Below, piece after piece: positions 38,170 through 47,522 of a stretch of DNA of 64,000 bases (within the stretch, counting starts at the first letter, position 1; the number at the start of each line of letters is the position of its first letter). The notes beneath the pieces are model-generated. The model saw only the letters and a list, made by a program, of their open reading frames with translations, ran no database searches and was not told the origin of the DNA. Source of the stretch: Caulobacter segnis (GTDB lineage Bacteria; Pseudomonadota; Alphaproteobacteria; Caulobacterales; Caulobacteraceae); NCBI RefSeq assembly GCF_023935105.1, contig NZ_CP096040.1, positions 1,922,001 through 1,986,000 of the forward strand, in the 5' to 3' direction. Both the position numbers and the translations under genes were made by a program.

Positions 38170-39206
38170 CCGCCGGACTTGGCCACGATTTCGTCCAGCA
38201 CCGCCTTGTAGGCCGCCTCGAACGGGGCCTTGTCGCTGTCGGGCTTGGCCGGCCACAGGGGACGCAGGGCGGCGGTGCGGGCGGCGGCGTCGCGCAGCCA
38301 GGCCGGATCGGCCTTGGCCAGCTTGGCGACTCGCGCCTCGACCTCGGCCTTGGGACGGCCGTCATAGGCCAGCAGCGAGCGCAGCGCCCACAGCGCTTGC
38401 TCGTCAGGATTGGGCTTCGCCGACCCCGGCGCGCGGTGGGTCGTCCAGCGGATGGCGTCGACCAGTTGGGCGCGATAGCGCGGGTCGTCCCAGGTGCTGG
38501 GCGTGTGGCCCAGATTGGTGTGGTAGAGGCGGCCCTGGCCGATCTGGCGGGTCCAGGTGATCGGCACGAACCAGGGACGCTTCAGCGCCGTCTCGGTGAA
38601 GTCCAGGGCCTGCAACGCACGAACCTTGGCGGGGTCATAGTCTGAGTACTGATAGATTTCCTCGGCATAGGCGAAGCGGGCCGGCCAGGCGGCGGTGAGC
38701 GGGTCCTTTCCACCCAGAGCCTGGACGGTGATCGGCGTGCCCTGCGTCCACGGATGGCCCGCGAACTTGCCGTTGATGAAGGCGGTGTAGGTCTGGCCAG
38801 GACCCGTGTAGTCCCAATGGGTGTCGGTCGAGCTGTGCAGGCCGATGAACCCGCCTTTGCCGCTCGCGACCCAGGCCTGGATCGCGGCCCAGTTTTCGGC
38901 CGAAATCGGCAGCTCTCCGGTGGTGTAGAAGGCCAGGACGTCGACGTCCTTGAGCTTCTCCGGCGTGATCGTGCGGGCGTCCTGGGTGGACTCGACGGTG
39001 AAGGCGCCGGTCTTGGCGGCGATCTCGGCGAGGGCGATCTCGGAGGGAGATGGTCCGTTGCTGTTCTGGGGCCGCGCGACGGGCCGGTGCACGAAGCCCA
39101 CCGATTGGTCGAGATACAGCAGGCGGATCTTGGCAGGACCAGCCTGGGCGGCGAGCGGCAGGCAAAGCGCGGCGAGCGCCGCGATGAGGGTCGGCAAGCG
39201 GGCCAT
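38166..39206 (-). CDS. Secreted ThuA-domain protein
   Basis: This 346-residue protein has a Sec signal peptide (about 1-22, ending AQA) and a ThuA domain. The domain is seen in GELPISAENWAAIQAWVASG, GGFIGLHSSTDTHWDY and ITWTRQIGQGRLYHTNLGH, the last typical of trehalose-utilisation-like proteins with a glutamine-amidotransferase fold. Most members act on sugars or glycosides, but the role is not settled. The C-terminal 80 residues are an extra helical tail. It lies 7 bases after the VOC gene on the same strand, so they are probably one operon. Confidence 0.85.
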   Translation of the reverse strand: MARLPTLIAALAALCLPLAAQAGPAKIRLLYLDQSVGFVHRPVARPQNSNGPSPSEIALAEIAAKTGAFTVESTQDARTITPEKLKDVDVLAFYTTGELPISAENWAAIQAWVASGKGGFIGLHSSTDTHWDYTGPGQTYTAFINGKFAGHPWTQGTPITVQALGGKDPLTAAWPARFAYAEEIYQYSDYDPAKVRALQALDFTETALKRPWFVPITWTRQIGQGRLYHTNLGHTPSTWDDPRYRAQLVDAIRWTTHRAPGSAKPNPDEQALWALRSLLAYDGRPKAEVEARVAKLAKADPAWLRDAAARTAALRPLWPAKPDSDKAPFEAAYKAVLDEIVAKSGG

Positions 39207-39213
39207 CTTGATC

Positions 39214-39600
39214 TCAGCTCTTGGGTTGCAGAAGGTCCCAGCGATTGCCGGAAAGGTCCTCGAACACCGCCACCGTGCCGTAGGCTTCGTGGCGGGGCTC
39301 CTCCAGGAAGGTGACGCCGGCGGCGGTCATGCGGGCGTGGTCGCCGGCGAAGTCGTCGGTGTGCAGGAACAGCCAGACGCGGCCGCCGCCCTGCTGGCCG
39401 ATCGCCCGGGCCTGGTCGCCGACCGCCTGGGCCAGCAGGAAGTTCGTGCCGTCACTGCCCGGCGAGACCACCACCCAGCGCTTGCCGTGGCCCATCTCGG
39501 TGTCTTCCACCAGCGTGAAGCCCAGCTTGCCGACATAGAAGGCGATCGCCTCGTCGTAGTCGGCGACGAGCAGGGACACGAGGGCGACGCGGCGGGCCAT
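39214..39600 (-). CDS. VOC-family (glyoxalase/bleomycin resistance fold) protein
   Basis: This 128-residue protein is a single vicinal-oxygen-chelate domain: VALVSLLVADYDEAIAFYVG at the start and AVFEDLSGNRWDLLQP at the end. Members bind a metal and act as lyases, dioxygenases or binding proteins. The start is the ATG giving MARRVAL. Ten more upstream codons are open but do not belong to the domain. Substrate unknown. Confidence 0.85.
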   Translation of the reverse strand: MARRVALVSLLVADYDEAIAFYVGKLGFTLVEDTEMGHGKRWVVVSPGSDGTNFLLAQAVGDQARAIGQQGGGRVWLFLHTDDFAGDHARMTAAGVTFLEEPRHEAYGTVAVFEDLSGNRWDLLQPKS

Positions 39601-39702
39601 TTGCGACTCCGTATTGGGCGCTGACTGCATAGCATGCGTCAGGCGGTTGTCAGCGTCGGCGTTTTAGAAGGGCTCATCCTCACCACCTCCAAGGAGAAGC
39701 TC

Positions 39703-40206
39703 ATGAACCGCTCCCTCGTGCTGACCCTCGCCGCCCTGGCCCTGGCGCCGCTGCCGGCCCTGGCCGACGGCCCGAAGACCAAGGTCACCGACGTGGCCGT
39801 CAAGGACATTCCCGCCGCCGTGGTGTCGGTGGTCAAGGCCGCCGCGCCGCGAATGACCATCAAGGAAGCCGAACTGAAGGAGCGCGCCGACCGCCGCTAC
39901 TACGACGTCGAGGGCGTGATGCCGGACGGTTCGGAGATCGAGTTCGATCTTCTGGAAAGGAACGGCCGCTGGGAGATCGTCGAGACCCAGCGCGACATCG
40001 CCTGGTCGACCGCGCCCAAGCTGGTGCGTGACACGGCCGCCGCCTCGGGCAAGGCGATCAAGCCTGTCCGCGTGATCGAGAGCAAGCAGGCCGACGGCAT
40101 GGTGATCTACGAGCTGTTCGCGGCCGGCAAGCCTGACGAGCCTTCGATGGAAGTCAGCCTCAAGAACGGCCAGGCCAAGGTGCCGGCCGAGGTCTGGCCG
40201 CACTAA
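39703..40206 (+). CDS. PepSY-like secreted protein
   Basis: The ATG at 39703 has AAGGAG 8 bases upstream. It gives a 167-residue protein with a signal peptide (about 1-20, ending ALA) and a beta/alpha periplasmic domain with two putative PepSY-like units: YYDVEGVMPDGSEIEFDLLE and VIYELFAAGKPDEPSMEVSL. The earlier open frame adds no signal. The last four bases overlap the convergent SDR gene. The role is probably inhibitory or binding, not known. Confidence 0.75.
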   Translation: MNRSLVLTLAALALAPLPALADGPKTKVTDVAVKDIPAAVVSVVKAAAPRMTIKEAELKERADRRYYDVEGVMPDGSEIEFDLLERNGRWEIVETQRDIAWSTAPKLVRDTAAASGKAIKPVRVIESKQADGMVIYELFAAGKPDEPSMEVSLKNGQAKVPAEVWPH

Positions 40207-41207
40207 CCGCCCGAATACCCGCCGATGATCGGCAGGATCTCGCCGGTGATGTAGCTCGACGTCTGTGGTGAGGCCAGGAACACGTAGGCCGGCGCGATCT
40301 CCTCGGGTTGCGCCGCCCGCTTCATCGGGGTCTTGGCCCCGAATTCCGCCACCTGCGGTCCCAGCTTGTCGGCGGGGTTCAGCGGGGTCCAGACCGGGCC
40401 CGGCGCCACGGCGTTCACGCGGATGCCCTTGTCGATCAGATGGGTGGCCAGCGACCGGGTGAAGGCGTGAATGCCGCCCTTGGTCATCGAGTAGTCGAGC
40501 AGGTCCTTGTTGCCCAGCAGGCCGGTGACCGAGCCGGTGTTGATGATCGAACCGCCGTTGGGCAGGTGCTTCACCGCCGCCTTGGCCATGTGGAAATAGC
40601 CATAGAGGTTGGTCCGCAGGGTGCGGTCGAAATGCTCTTCGGTCAGGTCCTCGAAGTCGGTGACGTGCTCCTGGAAAGCCGCGTTGTTGACCAGGATGTC
40701 CAGATGGCCCAGCTCGGCCACGGTCTTCTCGACCGCCGCCTTGGCGTAGGCCGGGTCGGCGACGTCGCCAGGCAGCAGGATGGCGCGGCGGCCCTCCAGC
40801 TCCACCGCCAGGCGGGTTTCCTCGGCGTCGCGATCCTCGGACAAATAGGCGATGGCCACGTCCGCGCCCTCGCGGGCGAACAGCACCGCCACGGCGCGGC
40901 CGATGCCGCTATCGGCCCCCGTGATCAGGGCGACCTTGCCCTCCAGCTTGCCCGAGCCCTTGTAGAACGGGGCGTCGTACATCGGGGCCGGATCCAGCTT
41001 CCACTCCTCGCCTGGCTTGGCCTGGTGCTGCTCGGGGAAGGGCGGGGCAGGGTAGCGTCGGGCGCCGGCCTGCATCGCCTGGTCCTTCTTCCCCTTGGGC
41101 TCGAACGAGCGCGCCTCCTTGGCGTCCAGTGGGGCCTGGATGTCGCGCTCGGCCTGGGCGGCGCGGTCGGCGGTGGTCTCGAACTCGGGGGTCTGGGTCT
41201 CGGCCAT
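40203..41207 (-). CDS. Short-chain dehydrogenase/reductase (general-stress SDR type)
   Basis: This 334-residue cytoplasmic NAD(P)-dependent oxidoreductase carries TGADSGIGRAVAV (near residue 94) for cofactor binding, NNAA, the catalytic Ser in NTGSVTGLL, and YSMTKGG as YxxxK (near 243). An N-terminal extension of about 80 polar residues precedes the Rossmann fold, as in YhdF/YdaD-type stress SDRs. The start ATG has AGGAG 8 bases upstream. Substrate unknown. The N-terminal extension is Asp/Glu/Lys-rich and probably flexible. Confidence 0.92.
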   Translation of the reverse strand: MAETQTPEFETTADRAAQAERDIQAPLDAKEARSFEPKGKKDQAMQAGARRYPAPPFPEQHQAKPGEEWKLDPAPMYDAPFYKGSGKLEGKVALITGADSGIGRAVAVLFAREGADVAIAYLSEDRDAEETRLAVELEGRRAILLPGDVADPAYAKAAVEKTVAELGHLDILVNNAAFQEHVTDFEDLTEEHFDRTLRTNLYGYFHMAKAAVKHLPNGGSIINTGSVTGLLGNKDLLDYSMTKGGIHAFTRSLATHLIDKGIRVNAVAPGPVWTPLNPADKLGPQVAEFGAKTPMKRAAQPEEIAPAYVFLASPQTSSYITGEILPIIGGYSGG

Positions 41208-41355
41208 GGCGCGCTCCTGAGAAACTGAGCCCGGAAAACCACTGGGCCGGCGCGATGTTCCAACCGTCACCAAATGCGGGTTGCCCGGAAAACGGGCATG
41301 CGCCACTTTGCGCGCCTTCTTTCACTCCCTCCTTTTTGACCCTGGGGTGACGACC

Positions 41356-42744
41356 ATGCCGCGCGACGCGGCCGGGACGGCGTTCCCCCCGGAGCAGCCG
41401 CGCGGCCCTATTCTGAGCGACCTCATCGATCTGCTCCGCCTGGCGGGGCCGGTGGTGCTGTCGCGCCTGGGCATCATGGTCATGGGCCTGACCGACGCCA
41501 TCGTCGTCGGCCACTTCTCGGCCCGCCAGCTGGGTTTCCACGCCATGGCCTGGGCACCGTCCTCGATCTTCATCACCATGAACGTCGGCCTCCTGGTCGG
41601 GGTGCAGGTGATGACCGCCCGCGCGATCGGGGCGGGCAAGCGCCACGAGACCGGCGCGGTGTTGCGGCGGGGGCTGAGCTACGGCCTATGGCTGGGCCTG
41701 GGGTCTATGGCGCTGCTGGCGCTGTTCGGGCCGCTGTTCCTGCACAGCATGGGCCTGAAGGACGGCCTGGCCGACGGCGCGACCCTGCCGCTGATCGTCT
41801 TCTCGCTGTCGCTGCCGATCTATTCGGTGTCGGTGGCGCTGACCTTCTGGCTGGAGGGCCTGGGCCGGCCGGGGCCTGGCGCGGTGTTCATGTGGCTGGC
41901 CAACATCGTCAACCTGGGCGCCAACCTGCTGTTCGTGCCGGGGACCTTCGGCCTGCCGGCGATGGGAGCGACGGGCGGCGCCTGGTCGACCTTCGTGGCG
42001 CGGCTGGCCCTGGCGGCGGCCTTGGCCGTCTACGTGGCCAGGATGAAGGAGGCGCGTGAGCTGGGCGTCTTCGACAAGCCGGCCCGCGACCGACCGGCCG
42101 AGGCCGAGCAGCGCAAGATCGGCTATGGGGCCGGCGCGTCGAACTTCTTCGAGGTCTCGGCCTTCGCCGGCATGAACCTGATCTGCGGCTGGATCGGCGG
42201 GTTGGCCGTGGCCGCCTACGCGGTGGTGCTGAACGTCTCGGCGATCGTCTTCATGGTCCCCCTGGGCGTGGCGACGGCGACCGCCGTGCTGGTGGGCCGA
42301 GCCTATGGCGCGCGCGACCCCGAGGGCATGAAGCGGGCCGGCTGGATCGCCTTCGCCGTGATCGCGGTGGTCGGGACGCTGTTTGGCCTGCTGCTCTATC
42401 CGACCAAGCATTGGGTGGCCCTGGCCTACACCACCGACCCGGCGGCCCTGACCCTGATCCTGCCGGCCATGGCGCTGAGTTGCCTGTTCTTCGCGCCAGA
42501 CGCGGTGCAGGTCGTGGCGGCCCAGGCGCTGCGGGCGCGGGGCGAGGTGTGGATCCCGACGATCACCCACCTGATCAGCTACGCCCTGGTGATGGGGCCG
42601 CTGGCCTGGTGGCTGGCCATCCCGCGCGGCATGGGCCTGAACGGGGTGCTGGTGTCGATTATCGTCACCAGCTTTCTGGCGGCGGCGTTCCTGCTGACGC
42701 GATTCCGGATGCTGGACTGGCGGGACCGGAGGAACGCTCGGTAG
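41356..42744 (+). CDS. MATE-family multidrug efflux transporter
   Basis: This 462-residue inner-membrane protein has about 12 helices in two similar halves. Helix 1 carries LAGPVVLSRLGIMVMGLTDAIVVG, a MATE/NorM signature. It exports drugs or metabolites with Na+ or H+ antiport. I start it at the ATG giving MPRDAAGTAFP. An earlier in-frame ATG exists, but it falls in the promoter of the divergent SDR gene, where it lacks a ribosome site. The substrate cannot be read. Confidence 0.9.
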   Translation: MPRDAAGTAFPPEQPRGPILSDLIDLLRLAGPVVLSRLGIMVMGLTDAIVVGHFSARQLGFHAMAWAPSSIFITMNVGLLVGVQVMTARAIGAGKRHETGAVLRRGLSYGLWLGLGSMALLALFGPLFLHSMGLKDGLADGATLPLIVFSLSLPIYSVSVALTFWLEGLGRPGPGAVFMWLANIVNLGANLLFVPGTFGLPAMGATGGAWSTFVARLALAAALAVYVARMKEARELGVFDKPARDRPAEAEQRKIGYGAGASNFFEVSAFAGMNLICGWIGGLAVAAYAVVLNVSAIVFMVPLGVATATAVLVGRAYGARDPEGMKRAGWIAFAVIAVVGTLFGLLLYPTKHWVALAYTTDPAALTLILPAMALSCLFFAPDAVQVVAAQALRARGEVWIPTITHLISYALVMGPLAWWLAIPRGMGLNGVLVSIIVTSFLAAAFLLTRFRMLDWRDRRNAR

Positions 42745-42764
42745 CGCCGTCCCCGACGGCGGAT

Positions 42765-43661
42765 CTACGCCCCCAGGATCCAGCCTTCCTCGGTCTCGGC
42801 CGCGGCCAGGGCGTCGTCGGCCAGCCCCTTCGGCGCGGCGAAGATCGCGCCCAGCTTGCCGGCCTCGTCCAGCTTGGCGAAGTGTTCGGCCAGGCCGCGC
42901 ACCTGGGCCAGGTCCTTGACCTCGCTCGCCGCCGGAACGGCCTTGATCAGCGACGGATAGACCTCGGCCACCACCACGGCGACGCCGTCGAGGTCGGCGT
43001 CGGTGAGGGCCTTGAAGCCGGTCTCGAACGGCCAAACGCGAACAGCCTCGCCGCGCGCGTCTTTCAGGCGGCGCACGGCCGGGATGCCGACGATCGCCTG
43101 ACCGCCGACCGAGCCGTTGTAATAGAGCTTCCAGATCGAGTGCGCGCCTTTCGCGGCCTCGTCGGCATGGCGAAACTCCGGCAGATCGTCGGGACCGTGC
43201 TCGCGCGGGCGCTTGGGCTGCAGCGTGGTCAGGGCGTCCTTCGGCGGGCAGCCCCAGAACGGGAAGGGGCCGCCGGTCAGGCGGCGGTTGATCTCCGACC
43301 CGACGCCGAAGCGGTTGTTGGTGTTGTCGGCCTTGTCCTTGACCATCTTGGCCAGCTGGTCCCAGACCGCGCGCCAGCGGGTGTCTCCCGGCAGGGCAAG
43401 CGCCTGCGAGAGCCCACGCGGGAAGCCCAGCGGGAAGTCGAAGCCGACAAGGGCCCGCTCACCGCGCTTCTTCAGGTCGTCGAGGATGGCCGCCAGCCGG
43501 GTCTCGGCCTCGGTGCGGGTGGCCGGATTGTAGCTCTCGAACGTCAAGCGAAAGCGCACGTCGCGCTTGAGGACGCCGATCCAGATGGAATCCGCGCCCG
43601 TCGTCGGCTTGGCGGCCGCGCTCCAGTCGACGATCACATAGGCGCTGAACAGACGCGACAC
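42765..43661 (-). CDS. DUF429-like RNase H-fold protein, unknown function
   Basis: This 298-residue protein begins FSAYVIVDWSAAAKP, then has LVGFDFPLGFPRG (about 73) and VVVAEVYPSLI (about 228), the three acidic-residue strands of an RNase H-type fold as in DUF429. The GTG start is close to a 7-bp hairpin (CGCGGCT/AGCCGCG, 43666-43693) that contains the probable GGAG, so translation could be limited. It lies 88 bases after opgH on the same strand. I cannot assign a function. Confidence 0.7.
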   Translation of the reverse strand: MSRLFSAYVIVDWSAAAKPTTGADSIWIGVLKRDVRFRLTFESYNPATRTEAETRLAAILDDLKKRGERALVGFDFPLGFPRGLSQALALPGDTRWRAVWDQLAKMVKDKADNTNNRFGVGSEINRRLTGGPFPFWGCPPKDALTTLQPKRPREHGPDDLPEFRHADEAAKGAHSIWKLYYNGSVGGQAIVGIPAVRRLKDARGEAVRVWPFETGFKALTDADLDGVAVVVAEVYPSLIKAVPAASEVKDLAQVRGLAEHFAKLDEAGKLGAIFAAPKGLADDALAAAETEEGWILGA

Positions 43662-43749
43662 GGCCCGCGGCTCCGTGAGGGAAGGAAGCCGCGCTTCTAC
43701 CCCGTCGACAGCCTCAAGGCGAGCCTAGGAAAGCGCTTGACGCCCGATA

Positions 43750-45741
43750 TCAGGCGGCGTCGCGCACTTCCTTGGCCGGGCCGATCGGGCGGCCTTCGCG
43801 GGCGAACCAGCGGATCGGCGGCTCGCAGGCCGGGCCCAGGGCCGCGCGGACGATGGCGGGCGGGCGGCGCTCTTCCGGGGTCATGAACAGGCCGTTGGTC
43901 TTCAGCTTCAGGCCGGCGACCTTGTGGGCGCCCAGCATGGTCAGCGGCACGGCCAAAACGAGGCCCATCAGGATGGGGGCGGTCGAGGTGAACAGGTCCG
44001 GCGTGAACCAGAAGACGCCGCCCAGCACCAGGCCCGTGGCGCTGATCCAGCCCATGGCGGCGCAGGCCTCCTTGAAGGCGACCTTGTCGGCGTCGCGGCG
44101 CTGGGTGGCCCAGCCGCCGACCTTGCCGGCCAGGATCTCGACGATGGCGCGGGTCTGGGTGAACATCAGCATCGGGGCGACCAGGGCCGAGAACAGCATC
44201 TCGACGGCCAGGCCGGCGGCCACGCGGCGCTTGCCGCCGAAGCCCTTGATCTCGCTCTTGCGCGACAGGACCAGGATCGAGCCCAGGATCTTGGGGCCGA
44301 ACAGCAGCACGAAGGTGATGATCATGGCCCAGGCGGTGGCCTGGATCTCGCGCCAGTCGATCAGCGCGTGGGCGGCGGCCTGCAGGTCGGCCATGGTGAA
44401 GGCCGCCTTCTTCAGCTCGGGCATCAGGGCGCGCGAGGTGATGCCGGCGCTCAGGGCGATGAACCACAGCGGCGACAGGGCATAGCTCAGCACGCCGATC
44501 ACCAGGTGCAGGCGGCTCATCCAGTGCAGGCCGGGCAGGGTGACCAGCGGCACGTGCTGGACGTTGCCCCGGCACCAGCGGCGGTCACGGGTGGCGAAGT
44601 CCAGCAGGTTCGAGGGGCTCTCCTCGTACGAGCCTTCCAGATAGGGCGCCAGGTGGACGCTCCAGCCGCCGCGGCGCAGCAGGGCGCTTTCCAGGGCGTC
44701 GTGGCTCATGACCTCGCCGCCGAACGGCTTGGGGCCAGCCAGGTGCGGCAGGCCGCAGGTCTCGGCGAAGGCGCGGGTGCGGACGATGGCGTTGTGGCCC
44801 CAGAACGAGCTCTCCGAGCCCGACCACCAGGCCAGGCCCGTCCAGGCGACGCGGCCGTACAGGCGCGTAGCGAACTGCAGGGTGCGGGCGAAGATCGTCT
44901 GGGCGTTGATGATCATCGGCATGGTCTGGATCAGGCCGGCGCCCGGGTGACGCTCCATGGCGTCGGCCAGACGGACCATGGCCTCGCCGGTCATCAGGCT
45001 GTCGGCGTCCAGCACCAGCATGTGCTCGTAGGCGCTACCCCAGCGGCGCACCCAGTCGGCGACATTGCCGGCCTTGCGGCCCGTGTTTTCCTTGCGGACG
45101 CGGTAGAAGACGTTGCTGTGGGCCTCGCGGCGGAAGCGGGCGAAGCAGGCCTGCTCGGCCAGGGCCACCTGGGCGTCACGGGTGTCGCTGAGCACGAAGA
45201 TGTCGAAGTGGCGGCTCATGCCTGTCTCGGCGATCGAGGCGTCCATGGCGCGCAGGCGGGCGAAGACGCCGGCGGCGTCCTCGTTGTGCACCGGCATCAG
45301 GATGGCGGTGCGGGTGTGCAGCTTGGGCATCGGGGCCTCGCCGTCGATGCCCAGCGGATCCTTGGGCTTGCCCAGCAGGATGACGAAGCCGGCCACGGCC
45401 GTGCAGAACCACAGCGACAGCGCCAGGAACAGCGGGGCCAGCAGGGTCAGGACCACGCCTTCCAGGTGCGTGACGCCGCCCAGGGCCACGGTGTCGAAGG
45501 TGGCCTTCCAGCCGGCGAAACCCATGACGATCGTCGCCAGGGCCACGACCCAGCGGCGGAAGGTCATGTCGGCGACCACGGCGGCGGCGCGGCGCGAGCC
45601 GCCCTGCCAGAAGCCCAGGGGCTGGACCGGCATGGCCAGCGGCGCTTCGGCCGGGATTTCGACGGTCTCGCGGCGAACGACCTGATCGAGGGTCACGCTC
45701 GTGGAGGAGCGCACGTCGAAGAGGGCGGAGCGATCGCTCAT
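43750..45741 (-). CDS. opgH: Glucans biosynthesis glucosyltransferase OpgH/MdoH
   Basis: This 663-residue inner-membrane GT2 enzyme makes osmoregulated periplasmic glucan backbones from UDP-glucose. It has about eight membrane helices, two N-terminal and six after residue 380. The catalytic core carries MPVHNED near 160, LDADSLM as the DxD near 250 and RDRRWCRGNVQH near 398. Family length is normal. It starts divergently from the CusF-like gene. The OpgG partner is not in the window, so the periplasmic branching enzyme is elsewhere or absent. Confidence 0.93.
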   Translation of the reverse strand: MSDRSALFDVRSSTSVTLDQVVRRETVEIPAEAPLAMPVQPLGFWQGGSRRAAAVVADMTFRRWVVALATIVMGFAGWKATFDTVALGGVTHLEGVVLTLLAPLFLALSLWFCTAVAGFVILLGKPKDPLGIDGEAPMPKLHTRTAILMPVHNEDAAGVFARLRAMDASIAETGMSRHFDIFVLSDTRDAQVALAEQACFARFRREAHSNVFYRVRKENTGRKAGNVADWVRRWGSAYEHMLVLDADSLMTGEAMVRLADAMERHPGAGLIQTMPMIINAQTIFARTLQFATRLYGRVAWTGLAWWSGSESSFWGHNAIVRTRAFAETCGLPHLAGPKPFGGEVMSHDALESALLRRGGWSVHLAPYLEGSYEESPSNLLDFATRDRRWCRGNVQHVPLVTLPGLHWMSRLHLVIGVLSYALSPLWFIALSAGITSRALMPELKKAAFTMADLQAAAHALIDWREIQATAWAMIITFVLLFGPKILGSILVLSRKSEIKGFGGKRRVAAGLAVEMLFSALVAPMLMFTQTRAIVEILAGKVGGWATQRRDADKVAFKEACAAMGWISATGLVLGGVFWFTPDLFTSTAPILMGLVLAVPLTMLGAHKVAGLKLKTNGLFMTPEERRPPAIVRAALGPACEPPIRWFAREGRPIGPAKEVRDAA

Positions 45742-46028
45742 ATCGTCAGATCTCGGACTTTTCCGGCGAGCCGGGCTCTCTCCGCGCGTTTCGACGCCGA
45801 GAGCCTCTTTCCGCCCCGCCGCGCCTCCGCTAGGGGAAGGCGATGGGGTGTGTGACGGCTCCGTGACGGTCGAAAACCGGCGTGGAGAGCCGCCGGTCGT
45901 TTCTTAGAGTAAAACTTCGATCACAAATTCGCTACCGGAAATCACATCGATTTCGCAGTTGCGAGAAAAATTATGGGAAACGCGTCGCGCGAGCGGCGCT
46001 CGCTCGTCTGGGGAATTTTTGTAAAGCT

Positions 46029-46376
46029 ATGAATTTTCGATATTTTGTCGCCGCGATCACTATCCTGGGCCTCGCCGCGTGCGGAAAAGCTTCACAGGAA
46101 GCTCCGTCACATCCGGCCGCCGTTCAGGCCATGCCGTCGACGGAATCGCTGCCGGCCTATGACGCCCAGGGGGTGATTTCGAGCCTCGATGGCCAGATTC
46201 TCACGCTCGATCACGACGGCGCGAGCACTGCGGGCCTCAAGCCGGGACGCGACCAGTTCAAGGTCTATGCGGATGTGATCGCCGAGGCGCCGATCACGCC
46301 GGGCGCGCGGGTGAAGTTCCAGTTCAAGAAGACGCCGACGGGGCTCGAGGTTTCGAAGCTCGAACCCCGCGACTGA
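46029..46376 (+). CDS. CusF-like lipoprotein with metal ligands missing
   Basis: This 115-residue protein has a lipobox LAAC with Cys18 as the acylated residue. A small beta-barrel domain resembles CusF/PF11604, with DGQILTLDHDGAS and TPGARVKFQFKKT. CusF binds Cu(I) or Ag(I) through His36, Trp44, Met47 and Met49. Here the His is present, but the Trp and both Met positions are replaced (GLKPGRDQF). It may not bind copper. The 287-base upstream region is AT-rich and shared with the divergent opgH. Confidence 0.6.
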   Translation: MNFRYFVAAITILGLAACGKASQEAPSHPAAVQAMPSTESLPAYDAQGVISSLDGQILTLDHDGASTAGLKPGRDQFKVYADVIAEAPITPGARVKFQFKKTPTGLEVSKLEPRD

Positions 46377-46382
46377 TAGCCT

Positions 46383-47408
46383 CTAGGCCAGCTTCACCAG
46401 CATCTTCCCGAGGTTCTCGCCAGAGAACAGCTTGAGGAACGCGTCTGGAGCGCGCTCGACGCCTTCCTCGACGGTCTCGTTCCACTTGATCTTCCCGGCC
46501 TTGATCCACTCGCCCATGTCCTTGGCGAACTGCGGGTAGAGGTCGTAGTGGTTCGAGACGATGAAGCCCTCCAGGCGCAGGCTCTTGCCCACGGCCAGGA
46601 TGATGTTCGGCGGGCCCTCGGGCTTACCGGTCTCATTGTATTGCGAGATCATCCCGCATAGGGCGAAGCGGGCGAACGGGCGGGCCGAGTTCAGGGCTGC
46701 CTCCAGGTGCACGCCGCCGACGTTCTCGAAATAGACGTCGATGCCCTTGGGGGCGACCTTGGCCAGTTCGGCGACGACGTCGGGCGTGGCCTTGTAGTCG
46801 ATCACGTGGTCGACGCCGATCGACTTCAGGAACGCCACCTTCTCCGGGCCGCCGGCCGAGCCGATCACGGTATGGCCCTTCAGCTTGGCGATCTGGCAGA
46901 CGACCGAGCCCACCGCGCCGGCGGCGGCCGAGACGAAGACCACATCGCCGTCCTTCAGCGCCGCCACGCGTAGCAAGCCCGCATAGGCCGTCATGCCCGG
47001 CATGCCGGCCACGCCCAGGAAGGCCTGGGGCGGGACGCCCTGGGTGTCGATCTTGGTGATGGCGCCCATGCCGGCGGCGGCCAGCGCCTTGGGATTGGCG
47101 TTGAAGCCCTCGCGCCAGCCGAACATCGAGCTGACGACGTCGCCCGGCTTGAAGTCGGGGTCGTTGGAAGCGGTGATCTCGCCAATCGCGCCGCCCTGCA
47201 GGGCCTGGCCGATCTGGAACGGCGGCACATAGCTGGGACGGTCGTACATGCGGCCGCGCATGTACGGATCGACCGACATCCAGAGGTTCTTCACCTGCAC
47301 CTCGCCGTCGCCCGGCGCCGGCAGCTCGACGGTCGCCAGTTCGAAGTCGGAGGCCTTGGGCAGGCCCACGGGACGGCTCTTCAGGCGGATTTCGCGCGAC
47401 GTGGTCAT
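46383..47408 (-). CDS. NADP-dependent medium-chain reductase (CurA-like)
   Basis: This 341-residue zinc-independent medium-chain dehydrogenase/reductase has AAAGAVGSVVCQIAKLKG (near residue 153) for NADP(H), and LWMSVDPYMRGRM near the start. The closest known type is the NADPH-dependent curcumin reductase/alkenal reductase, which reduces activated C=C bonds. GGAGG precedes the start. A TetR-like box TAAACGGATGTTTA (47447-47460) lies 38 bases upstream, which suggests induction by an electrophile. Substrate not read from sequence. Confidence 0.9.
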   Translation of the reverse strand: MTTSREIRLKSRPVGLPKASDFELATVELPAPGDGEVQVKNLWMSVDPYMRGRMYDRPSYVPPFQIGQALQGGAIGEITASNDPDFKPGDVVSSMFGWREGFNANPKALAAAGMGAITKIDTQGVPPQAFLGVAGMPGMTAYAGLLRVAALKDGDVVFVSAAAGAVGSVVCQIAKLKGHTVIGSAGGPEKVAFLKSIGVDHVIDYKATPDVVAELAKVAPKGIDVYFENVGGVHLEAALNSARPFARFALCGMISQYNETGKPEGPPNIILAVGKSLRLEGFIVSNHYDLYPQFAKDMGEWIKAGKIKWNETVEEGVERAPDAFLKLFSGENLGKMLVKLA

Positions 47409-47446
47409 GATGTTCCTCCCCTTGGCTGCGCCAAGCGTTGCAAATT

Positions 47447-47460
47447 TAAACGGATGTTTA
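47447..47460. promoter_or_regulatory. Candidate TetR-type operator for the CurA-like gene
   Basis: TAAAC and GTTTA form a perfect 5-base inverted repeat around GGAT. The whole 14-base box resembles TetR-family operators and lies in the only promoter-sized gap (114 bases) between divergent genes, nearest the reductase start. Confidence 0.55.
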
Positions 47461-47522
47461 GCGCGCCCTTACGGAAGGCTCTAGTCCTTCTATGCGCTAG
47501 CGAAGCGCGGTAGACAGTCGGG

